DNA of 14,401 bases from CAVRZR01 sp964354215. Lineage in GTDB: Bacteria > Actinomycetota > Coriobacteriia > Anaerosomatales > CAVRZR01. The position numbers and the translations under genes were made by a program. The stretch covers positions 1 through 14,401 of the forward strand of contig CAYGYT010000048.1 of assembly GCA_964354215.1 (NCBI GenBank), written 5' to 3'. The notes beneath the pieces were generated by a model. That model saw only the letters and a list, made by a program, of their open reading frames with translations. It had not been told where the DNA came from and searched no databases. This document shows, in pieces, positions 8,908-14,401 of this stretch (positions are counted from its first letter, which is position 1; each line of letters begins with the position of its first letter).

Positions 8908-10326
8908 CTAGGCATCGGAATCGGCGGGCGCCTCGACTCTCGGCAGCTCGACGGTGAACACCGCGCCGTGGGGCTCGGCGTTGCTGGCGCTGATGGTGCC
9001 GCCGTGCAGCTCAATCAATCGCTGAGTGATGGCAAGCCCGAGGCCGCTGCCGCCGGTGTCGGCATCACGCGCCCCCTGTGCCCGGTAGAAGCGGTCGAAG
9101 ATCCTCGGCAGTTCCTCCGGTGGGATGCCCGGGCCATCGTCGGTGACGCTGATCCGCGCACATGAGGCGTCGGCCTCGCACGCGATCACGATAGAACCGC
9201 CTTCATGCGTGTGCGTCACGGCGTTGCGCACGACGTTGAGGAGCGCCTGTTCGAGCAGGTCCGGGTCTCCGAGCACCCACCACCCTCGGGCGCACGCAAT
9301 CGTGATTCTCCGCTCGCCGAGGGGTCGCGCCCTCAAGGCGAGCTCGTCGAGGAGCGTGCGAGCTTCGAGGGGCTGGAAGGGACGGCTCTGCGCTCCCTGG
9401 AGCCGAGCGAGTGCGAGGAGCTCGTCGAGCAGACGGGTCATCCTGCGGCCCTCGGCCTCGATCATCGCGAGCGCCTCTTCCCCCTCGGAGCCGGTCGCCC
9501 TACCGCTGCGAAGGAGCTCGACGTTGCCGCGTACGATCGCGACGGGCGTGCGCAACTCGTGCGACGCATCGTCGATGAAGTGGCGTTGCTCGGCGTACGC
9601 CGCCTCTAGACGGTCGAGCATCGAGTTGAGGGAGTCGGCGAGCGTGCCGAGCTCGTCAGGGGGGCCGTCGTAGTCGATACGAGTGCCGGGTGACGCATGG
9701 GTGACCGCGGAGGCGGATTCGGCCATCCGCCGCAGCGGCGTGAGACTCCGACGCGCGGCCCACACCGAGAGCACCGCTCCGAATGCGAGCACGACCATCC
9801 CGGTCAGGGCGAGCGTAGCGGCGAGCCTCGCGGCGATCGCCTTCGATTCTTGCGTGGACAGGGCCGCCTGGAACGTCCCCAACCGGGTGCCACTCGAGGA
9901 GACGATGGGGGCCGAGAGAATCCTGTAGCGGTCGTTGTTGAACGCGAACGTGGCGAAACCGGCGGGTGCGCTCGTCGGTTCGCGGGCAGCCGCGTTGCCG
10001 CTTGCCGTCTCCAGCCTAAGCGCCGAATTCGAGATCACGCGGCCATTGCCGAAGAGGACCGTCAGCACCGGTGTGGCTCCGGCGCCGGTACGCGCCTCGA
10101 GATACGCTCGCGTCGCCTCGGTGAGCGCGCTGTCGGAGGCGGCCCCACGCATCGCGGCGCTGTACGCCTCGGCTTCCCTCTGCAAGGTTCTCTCGGTACC
10201 GGCAGCGAGGCTCCTCACGGTCGCGAGATAGGCGATGAGCGTGAGGACGCCGATAGCGATTGCGAGCGCGAGCGTCATCGCGAGCGCGACGCGGCCGCTC
10301 GCCGAGAGCCGCCTACGCGCGGACAC
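8908..10326 (-). CDS. Sensor histidine kinase (HisKA/HATPase type with HAMP)
   Basis: From GTG 10326 it has 472 residues; GTG 10341 (five residues longer) is also possible. Either start overlaps the end of the response regulator gene (by 14 or 29 bases), so translation is coupled. Layout: membrane helix 1 (about residues 12-36), an extracytoplasmic sensor of roughly 130 residues, helix 2 (about 168-190), HAMP (about 190-243), dimerisation box FIDDASHELRTPV with phosphoacceptor His256, N box NVVRNAVTHTH (Asn about 368), G1 DDGPGIP (about 397), F box IFDRFYR, and G2 GGSGLGL (about 425). All catalytic boxes look intact. The extracytoplasmic part has no haem motif or recognised ligand domain. It autophosphorylates and would pass phosphate to the regulator encoded just upstream. 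Confidence 0.95.
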   Translation of the reverse strand: MSARRRLSASGRVALAMTLALAIAIGVLTLIAYLATVRSLAAGTERTLQREAEAYSAAMRGAASDSALTEATRAYLEARTGAGATPVLTVLFGNGRVISNSALRLETASGNAAAREPTSAPAGFATFAFNNDRYRILSAPIVSSSGTRLGTFQAALSTQESKAIAARLAATLALTGMVVLAFGAVLSVWAARRSLTPLRRMAESASAVTHASPGTRIDYDGPPDELGTLADSLNSMLDRLEAAYAEQRHFIDDASHELRTPVAIVRGNVELLRSGRATGSEGEEALAMIEAEGRRMTRLLDELLALARLQGAQSRPFQPLEARTLLDELALRARPLGERRITIACARGWWVLGDPDLLEQALLNVVRNAVTHTHEGGSIVIACEADASCARISVTDDGPGIPPEELPRIFDRFYRAQGARDADTGGSGLGLAITQRLIELHGGTISASNAEPHGAVFTVELPRVEAPADSDA

Positions 10327-10978
10327 GGTATCCGGCCCCACGCACGGTTTCGATGACCGACGATTCGCCGGAGCGATCGAGCTTGCGCCTGAGGTAGCCC
10401 ACGTATACGTCGACCACGTTGCTGCCCGGGTCGAAGTCGATGCCCCAGACCGCGTCGAGGAGCTGCGCCCGACTCAGGACCTGCTCGGCGTGACGCATCA
10501 GGTACTCGAGCAGGGCGAACTCGCGTGATGGGAGGTCGACGACGAGGTCGCCACGGCGCGCGACACGCGTCTTGGTGTCCAGGGAAAGCTCGCCGACGAC
10601 GAGCGTGCGGGCTGACTGCTGCCCCGAACGCGCATTGGCCCGTACGCGAGCGGCGAGCTCTGCGAACGCGAACGGTTTAGTGATGTAGTCGTCGGCTCCG
10701 GCATCGAGCAGCTCGACCTTGTCGTCGACTTGCCCGAGCGCGCTTACGACGACTATCGGCGTCTCGGTGTGTGCGGCGCGGACTTGCCGGAGCACGTCGC
10801 GACCGTTGCCGTCGGGGAGCACGAGATCCAGAAGTACGAGGTCCCACTCGTAGGTCACACCCAGAGCGGTTGCCTCGGCGGCGGTCCTGGCTCGCTCGAC
10901 GGTGTGACCCTCGGCCCGCAACCCCTTGACGACGAACGACGCTATGCTGTCCTCGTCCTCCACGAGCAGGATCTTCAC
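10313..10978 (-). CDS. OmpR/PhoB-family response regulator
   Basis: The protein has 221 residues from GTG 10978. The receiver domain (about 1-115) shows acidic E7/D8/E9-D10 (VEDED), phosphoacceptor Asp51 in LLDLVLPDG, Ser79 and Lys101 in TKPF. The C-terminal winged helix (about 125-221) has LPSREFALLEYLMRH, then VVDVYVGYLRRKL and the terminal ETVRGAGYRVRA, the usual OmpR-type signature. The start overlaps the stop of the acidic-tail protein by the sequence GTGA, and its 3' end overlaps the kinase start. It would act as a DNA-binding regulator phosphorylated by that kinase. Being at the end of a cytochrome operon it is a good candidate regulator of it, though the target is inferred from position only. 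Confidence 0.95.
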   Translation of the reverse strand: MKILLVEDEDSIASFVVKGLRAEGHTVERARTAAEATALGVTYEWDLVLLDLVLPDGNGRDVLRQVRAAHTETPIVVVSALGQVDDKVELLDAGADDYITKPFAFAELAARVRANARSGQQSARTLVVGELSLDTKTRVARRGDLVVDLPSREFALLEYLMRHAEQVLSRAQLLDAVWGIDFDPGSNVVDVYVGYLRRKLDRSGESSVIETVRGAGYRVRA

Positions 10979-11394
10979 TTATGGCTCTCCTCGGAACCGC
11001 TTGGCGAGGACTCGTCGTCGTAAGGCCAGGTACGGGTCACGCCGTCAGAATGCTCCTCGTCCCGGACCTCAGGCTTGACGACCTCGTGATCATCTTCGTC
11101 TTCCTGTTTGACGCTACCGGATAGTGCGGCGGCAGCGGTCGTTCGAGCAGCACTTGCCTCCAAGGCAGACGCCGTCGGCCGTGCAGCCGTGTTGCTCGGT
11201 GCGATCCCTGTTGCCGAGGACGCCGTGGCCGGCGTCTGAGCGTCGAGCGGACGGTCGGTGACGATAGGGCGGACGTCTCCTACCCGCGGCGTCTGTAGCA
11301 TCAAGGCGGCGCCGGTTCCGGCGACCATGGCGAACACGCCCACCGCAGCGAGCGCGACCACGAAGCCGATCGACCTGTTCTGCCTGTCGTTCAT
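10975..11394 (-). CDS. One-helix membrane protein with acidic C-terminal tail
   Basis: The protein has 139 residues from ATG 11394; GGTGGGA lies about five bases upstream on this strand. The frame stays open much further upstream, but that stretch is the out-of-frame shadow of the cytochrome gene. A single hydrophobic helix spans about residues 9-33 (IGFVVALAAVGVFAMVAGTG). The following 60 residues are rich in Ala, Thr and Ser, and the tail carries an acidic run EDEDDHEVVKPEVRDEEHSD, then WPYDDESS. With no known domain it could dock to cytochromes or bind cations; both are guesses. It lies 61 bases after the 20-haem cytochrome and overlaps the regulator start (GTGA). Confidence 0.75.
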   Translation of the reverse strand: MNDRQNRSIGFVVALAAVGVFAMVAGTGAALMLQTPRVGDVRPIVTDRPLDAQTPATASSATGIAPSNTAARPTASALEASAARTTAAAALSGSVKQEDEDDHEVVKPEVRDEEHSDGVTRTWPYDDESSPSGSEESHK

Positions 11395-11455
11395 CCGGGT
11401 CCCACCTGTCCTGATCGTGTCCAAGTGTGCCGCAAGAATGCGGCCAATGCGCCTT

Positions 11456-12871
11456 CTAGTCGTCCTGCGGTCCCGATCGGGTGTCGTGACATTTCGTGCA
11501 CGTGGCGGAGGAGTAGCCCTTCGGATGGCACGACGAGCACGGGAAGCTCCGATAGGAGTGCTCGCCCACGGCAGGGTGTCTGAACGACGCGCGTGAGAAC
11601 GGCACGCTCGGTCTGTGGCACGACGAACAGCTCGCGCCGAAGTGGTTGGTCGGCGCGCGGTGGCACGACGCGCATTTGGCCGAGGACGGGTGGCGGACCG
11701 CCCAGGTGGTGCCCACCGAGTGGCACGACGTGCACGTGCCGCCGCGATGGCCGGCGGGACGGTTGTGGCACCGCGTGCATGTCGCGGAGGCACCGGGGTG
11801 CCGGAACGTGGCGCTCGAGAAGCGCGCGCCCGGCTTGTGGCACGAGCTACAAGCTCCCGAGTAGTGCCGCGCGGGTGCACGGTGGCAACGTGCGCAGCTC
11901 GAAGTCGAACCGGTGTGCTTGAACTTCGCACTCGCGAACGCCACGCCCACGGAGTGGCAGCTCGCGCAACTCGCTCCAAAGTGGTTCGCCGGTGCGCTAT
12001 GACACGCTGCGCACGCGCCCACGCTCGCGCTCTTTGGATGCCCGAACGCCCACGACGGACCGACCGAGTGGCACGTTGTGCACGACCCGATCCTGTGACC
12101 CCGCGGAGCCTTGTGACACGTCGTGCAGTTCGAGGATGCTGCCGGGTGCTTGAAGTCCCACGACGCTAGGGAGGTGTGGCAGGTCGTGCACGTGGCCAAG
12201 GAGTGCTTCGCGGGAGGTTTGTGGCAGTTGGCGCAGGCCGAGGTGCCAGGGTGGTCGATGTTGGGGTGGTTGAAGGCGAAGCTGGCGCCTGCCGAATGGC
12301 ACGCCGTGCAGGCTTGCTGCCCGGTGTGACTCGCGGTCTTCGGGGCAACATGGCAGCTGGCGCACGGCGTCGCGCGCATATCGTGGCAGCGGGCGCAGGC
12401 GGTGGCAACGTGGTTCGGAAGGTTGGCGTTTCCTGCATCCGGGGCGGCGAGGCGCCGTCCTCCGTTTGTCACTGGCGTGGCGGTCACGAGGACCCCGGCG
12501 GCGACAAGAGCTGCAGGCGTGACCGGATGGCCGGCATTGGGATGGCAGCTCACGCACGGTCCCCTGGAGGCGTGCAGCTGGTGCGAGAACCCGGGAAGGG
12601 TCGTCCGCACTGCTCGGTGGCAACGAATGCAACGACCATCCGGGACGGTTCCCACCGTGCTCTTCCCGGAAGGGGGTCCGTCAAGCACGGTGGCCACCAG
12701 TGTCCCAACAGTCGGCGACACGTGGCACTCGATGCACGACACGTTGTGATGAGGTGACGGCGAGGGGCTGGCGGCTATGGTGGTCGCCACGAATGCAGCG
12801 ACGGCCAAGACCAGCCCGAAGGCGAAGACGGCTGCGACGCGTGTGCGACGTCGTGCTCGGATGGCGTCCAT
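11456..12871 (-). CDS. 20-haem c-type cytochrome with tandem haem repeats
   Basis: The protein has 471 residues from ATG 12871; AGAGG lies seven bases before it, and an upstream in-frame start (12937) would spoil the signal. A secretion signal or anchor (about residues 11-34) is followed by twenty CXXCH motifs, at residues 46, 81, 106, 159, 170, 188, 213, 228, 249, 264, 287, 302, 326, 341, 365, 380, 400, 415, 445 and 458. From about residue 200 the chain is a repeat of about 36-41 residues: FxHP, CxxCH, PxxH, CxxCH. In residues 200-460 I count 14 haem motifs and 15 spare histidines, which fits bis-histidine ligation. The N-terminal part aligns with the neighbouring cytochrome, minus its first haem. 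It lies outside the membrane, probably in electron transfer to the surface. About one haem per 24 residues is very dense. Confidence 0.93.
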   Translation of the reverse strand: MDAIRARRRTRVAAVFAFGLVLAVAAFVATTIAASPSPSPHHNVSCIECHVSPTVGTLVATVLDGPPSGKSTVGTVPDGRCIRCHRAVRTTLPGFSHQLHASRGPCVSCHPNAGHPVTPAALVAAGVLVTATPVTNGGRRLAAPDAGNANLPNHVATACARCHDMRATPCASCHVAPKTASHTGQQACTACHSAGASFAFNHPNIDHPGTSACANCHKPPAKHSLATCTTCHTSLASWDFKHPAASSNCTTCHKAPRGHRIGSCTTCHSVGPSWAFGHPKSASVGACAACHSAPANHFGASCASCHSVGVAFASAKFKHTGSTSSCARCHRAPARHYSGACSSCHKPGARFSSATFRHPGASATCTRCHNRPAGHRGGTCTSCHSVGTTWAVRHPSSAKCASCHRAPTNHFGASCSSCHRPSVPFSRASFRHPAVGEHSYRSFPCSSCHPKGYSSATCTKCHDTRSGPQDD

Positions 12872-13082
12872 TGCTGACCTCTCGGGGCTCCTGACCAGTT
12901 CGCCTCGTGAACCACTAGCCGAGGCGAGACGGATCACCGGACCATGTCACCAACATCCGCCCCGAAGCGAAGCACGCGCTAAAGCCCTGATGAGGGTTCT
13001 CTTAGGGCGGTAGCCGCGACGTGGTCGCCGGCACAGTTCCTCGGCAGCGATCCTCCTGCCCCCGGCGCTCGTCCCCGCGATC
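12872..13082 (-). other. Intercistronic gap between the two cytochrome genes
   Basis: These 211 bases separate the two cytochrome genes. On the minus strand, GCCCT...AGGGC at about 12984-13007 followed by TTT is a weak terminator-like hairpin that could attenuate transcription between the cytochromes. The stronger stem at 12900-12927 is listed separately. I saw no TAnnnT box that I would defend, and no coding potential. Confidence 0.3.
12900..12927 (-). promoter_or_regulatory. Hairpin in the gap before the 20-haem cytochrome gene
   Basis: TCGCCTCG at 12900-12907 and CGAGGCGA at 12920-12927 form a perfect 8-base stem with a 12-base loop, about 29 bases before the ATG (12871) of the 20-haem cytochrome. 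It could be a transcript-stability or regulatory hairpin between the two cytochrome genes. No T-tract follows. Confidence 0.35.
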
Positions 13083-14117
13083 TCAGTCGCTCGGCGGCCT
13101 TCCGTCATGGCAGCTGCAGTACGCCGAGGTGTACCCGCGCGGGTGGCACTTCACGCACGCGATGCTCTGCCACGAGTGCTCGCCGGAGGGCGGATGCGCG
13201 AACGACCACGTCACGCCCGACTGGCGGTGGCAGCTGGCGCACTGGCCTGCGAAGTGGTTCCTGGGCGCGGTGTGGCAATCGAGGCACCGGGCGTTCGCAG
13301 CAGGATGCCTGAACTGCCACGAGCCGCCGGATCGATGGCAGAGTGAGCAGGACTCGGACGCCGCTTGGTCCGGGTGCCGGAGTGGGGCCTTGTGGCACGA
13401 GGCGCAGTCCGCTTCCGCGCCGGGGTGGGAGAACACGAACTTCCGACCTGGCTTGTGACATTGAGAGCAGTCGCCGCGCTCCTTGTGGCGAGGTTTGTGG
13501 CAGGCGCGGCAACCCGTCGCCTGCATGTCGTGACAGCGCGAGCACACGACGGCGACGTGGCCGGGTACGTTCGCGCGACCTCCGTTGACTGTCGCGACCT
13601 TGAGAGAGAAGCGTGTCGTGGCGACGTTGGCGTTGTACACGCCGGCGGCCTTGAGCGCCTGGATGCGCACTGCATGACCGGACGTCGGGTGGCAGTCGCG
13701 GCAGCTGGCCTTGGACGCGTGAAGCTCATGCGAGAAGTTCTTGCGGTTGATCTTCACCGTGGGGTGACACCGCAGGCATCGGGCGTTCGGCACGTCGGGC
13801 GGGGTGGCGAGCGGGAAGCTCGTGTTGCCGAAGAAGTGCGCCCAGACTTCGTTCAGGGCTACGAACTTGTGCGCGAGACGCGGCACGAATCCCGGGTTCA
13901 CATGGCACTCGACGCAGGCGACGTCCTCGTGCCCGTGGGCTCCCGACTTCCACGCCGCGTAGTAGGGCTTCATCTCATGGCACGTGTTGCAGTAGCTCGA
14001 GGCGTCGGTTGCTACCGCTACTCCGATGAACCCGGCTACGAGCACGACGATGCCGACGGCGATCCAGACAAGCACACGGGCCGTCTTACGACCTGAGACC
14101 CCGCCGTTCGCGCTCAT
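13083..14117 (-). CDS. NrfH/NapC-headed multihaem c-type cytochrome (12 CXXCH plus one CSCH)
   Basis: The protein has 344 residues from ATG 14117 (GTG 14123 is an alternative). A membrane helix (about residues 14-37) leads into CNTCHEM (43-49), the CXXCHxM motif typical of haem 1 in NrfH/NapC quinol dehydrogenases, then CVECH (68), CLRCH (114) and CRDCH (139), which complete a tetrahaem head. Eight more CXXCH sites follow at 192, 203, 217, 238, 257, 278, 293 and 321, with the FxHP and PxxH spacers also seen in the downstream 20-haem protein. The last site is CSCH at 334, one residue short. Head homologues take electrons from menaquinol; the tail would pass them outward. It probably heads the operon. 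Confidence 0.92.
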   Translation of the reverse strand: MSANGGVSGRKTARVLVWIAVGIVVLVAGFIGVAVATDASSYCNTCHEMKPYYAAWKSGAHGHEDVACVECHVNPGFVPRLAHKFVALNEVWAHFFGNTSFPLATPPDVPNARCLRCHPTVKINRKNFSHELHASKASCRDCHPTSGHAVRIQALKAAGVYNANVATTRFSLKVATVNGGRANVPGHVAVVCSRCHDMQATGCRACHKPRHKERGDCSQCHKPGRKFVFSHPGAEADCASCHKAPLRHPDQAASESCSLCHRSGGSWQFRHPAANARCLDCHTAPRNHFAGQCASCHRQSGVTWSFAHPPSGEHSWQSIACVKCHPRGYTSAYCSCHDGRPPSD

Positions 14118-14187
14118 GGACACCTAGCCTTCCGCTCCACCCGCACAGAAGAACGTGCTCCAACGCTCCAGGGCAGTCTCGCGCAGC

Positions 14188-14193
14188 ATCCTA
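14188..14193 (-). promoter_or_regulatory. Candidate -10 box TAGGAT for the cytochrome operon
   Basis: Read on the minus strand, TAGGAT fits TAnnnT and would start transcription about 60 bases before the cytochrome gene. The -35 position (about 17 bases upstream) has no TTGACA resemblance and instead overlaps the palindrome CTCATGAG at 14210-14217, which fits an activator-dependent promoter. Confidence 0.35.
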
Positions 14194-14200
14194 TGACACG

Positions 14201-14229
14201 GGTGAGCCGCTCATGAGAATGCTCTCACC
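14201..14229. promoter_or_regulatory. Candidate operator: CTCATGAG flanked by inverted arms
   Basis: GGTGAG (14201-14206) and CTCACC (14224-14229) are inverted arms, and between them lies the 8-base palindrome CTCATGAG (14210-14217). The block overlaps the -35 position of the cytochrome promoter, where an OmpR-type regulator could bind. OmpR-family sites are more often direct repeats, so the assignment is tentative. Confidence 0.3.
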
Positions 14230-14285
14230 ACGGACCCTTGCTGTGGGTTCCCCAAGGCGGAGTGGCGCAAACGGCGGCTCGCGCA

Positions 14286-14291
14286 TAGAAT
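14286..14291 (+). promoter_or_regulatory. -10 box TAGAAT for tRNA-Sec
   Basis: TAGAAT ends eight bases before the first base of the tRNA, so transcription would begin at or near its mature 5' end. No clear -35 is visible. Confidence 0.5.
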
Positions 14292-14299
14292 CCGCTGCT

Positions 14300-14396
14300 G
14301 GAGGCGAATGGGTCCTGGTGGGCTCCGCGGTCTTCAAAACCGTTGTGGGGCGTGAAGAGCGTCCTGGGTGTGTTCGATTCGCACACGCCTCCGCCA
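14300..14396 (+). tRNA. selC: Selenocysteine tRNA, anticodon TCA
   Basis: The 97-base gene folds as tRNA-Sec. The acceptor GGAGGCG (14300-14306) pairs with CGCCTCC (14386-14392); the eighth position is A14307 opposite A14385, a mismatch. The long D stem GGGTCC (14310-14315) pairs with GGGCTC (14320-14325) across a 4-base loop, a 6-pair stem as in E. coli tRNA-Sec. The anticodon stem GCGGT/ACCGT encloses CTTCAAA with TCA at 14334-14336, which reads UGA. A long variable arm, GGGGCGT/GCGTCCT, has loop GAAGA. The T arm is GTGTG-TTCGATT-CGCAC. The discriminator is G14393 and CCA is encoded (14394-14396). The gene stands alone on + at the right edge, 5.4 kb from selB. Confidence 0.96.
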
Positions 14397-14401
14397 TATG
14401 C

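Larger units (their letters stand above)
14118..14299. other. Divergent region between cytochrome operon and tRNA-Sec
   Basis: These 182 bases hold the start of the cytochrome operon on - and the promoter of tRNA-Sec on +. Seen in it: TAGGAT on - (14188-14193), a palindromic block at 14201-14229, and TAGAAT on + (14286-14291). There is no coding potential that I would support. Confidence 0.5.

Noticed and set aside
11615..12169. Plus-strand frames opposite the cytochromes, including 13365-14096
   Set aside because: They are shadows of CXXCH-coding DNA: Arg/Ala/Val-rich, no start signals, and they contradict the haem genes.
12872..13082. A c-di-GMP (GEMM) or other riboswitch before a cytochrome gene
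   Set aside because: Such switches precede cytochromes in Geobacter, but I could not find the conserved core here; only simple hairpins are visible.
11456..14117. Repetitive DNA as a CRISPR array or transposon repeats
   Set aside because: The periodicity is that of protein haem repeats; there are no identical direct repeats with unique spacers and no transposase.
14191..14397. A 68-codon frame on - across the tRNA
   Set aside because: It lies over tRNA-Sec and the promoter region and has no ribosome site or recognisable protein features.

Overview
The window is GC-rich DNA with many GTG starts, translationally coupled genes, a few TAnnnT-type -10 boxes and one probable leaderless start (selA). 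Together with extracellular Ig-like repeat proteins, selenocysteine machinery and multihaem c-type cytochromes, this suggests an anaerobic high-GC Gram-positive bacterium, most plausibly an actinobacterium of the Coriobacteriia/Anaerosomatales kind. The taxonomy is inferred from style and gene content, not from a marker gene.

Layout. (1) 1-996: the C-terminal end of a repeat-containing surface protein on +. (2) 1142-3944: a small secreted protein (+), a small four-helix membrane protein (-) and an orphan oligopeptide-type substrate-binding protein (+). (3) 4008-5204: a GNAT N-acetyltransferase (-) diverging from a small lipoprotein gene (+). (4) 5242-8901: the selenocysteine block, selA, a 92-residue Cys-containing protein of the TIGR04076 type, and selB, all on + and with the last two overlapping by 3 bases (GTGA). 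(5) 14117 down to 8908 on -: an apparent five-gene electron-transfer operon read as NrfH/NapC-headed multihaem cytochrome, 20-haem cytochrome, one-helix protein with an acidic tail, OmpR-type response regulator, sensor histidine kinase. (6) 14300-14396: tRNA-Sec (selC) on +, with anticodon TCA and encoded CCA.

How it works together. SelA charges the tRNA-Sec made from the right edge of the window and SelB delivers it to UGA codons. selD and any UGA-containing selenoprotein gene must lie outside; I found no convincing in-frame UGA here. Between selB and selC sits the cytochrome operon. Its first product has a membrane-anchored NrfH-like head with a CXXCHxM haem motif, suitable for taking electrons from menaquinol, followed by a haem-repeat tail. 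Its second product is a paralogue that has lost the quinol-side head and expanded the repeat into a very dense 20-haem array. The two-component system at the end of the operon is a candidate regulator of it. No permease accompanies the substrate-binding protein, and I saw no insertion sequence, CRISPR array, prophage or integrase.

The most noteworthy features are the haem-repeat geometry (about one spare histidine per haem), the paralogous pair with one head lost, the single CSCH site at the end of the shorter cytochrome, and the small Cys protein embedded between selA and selB.
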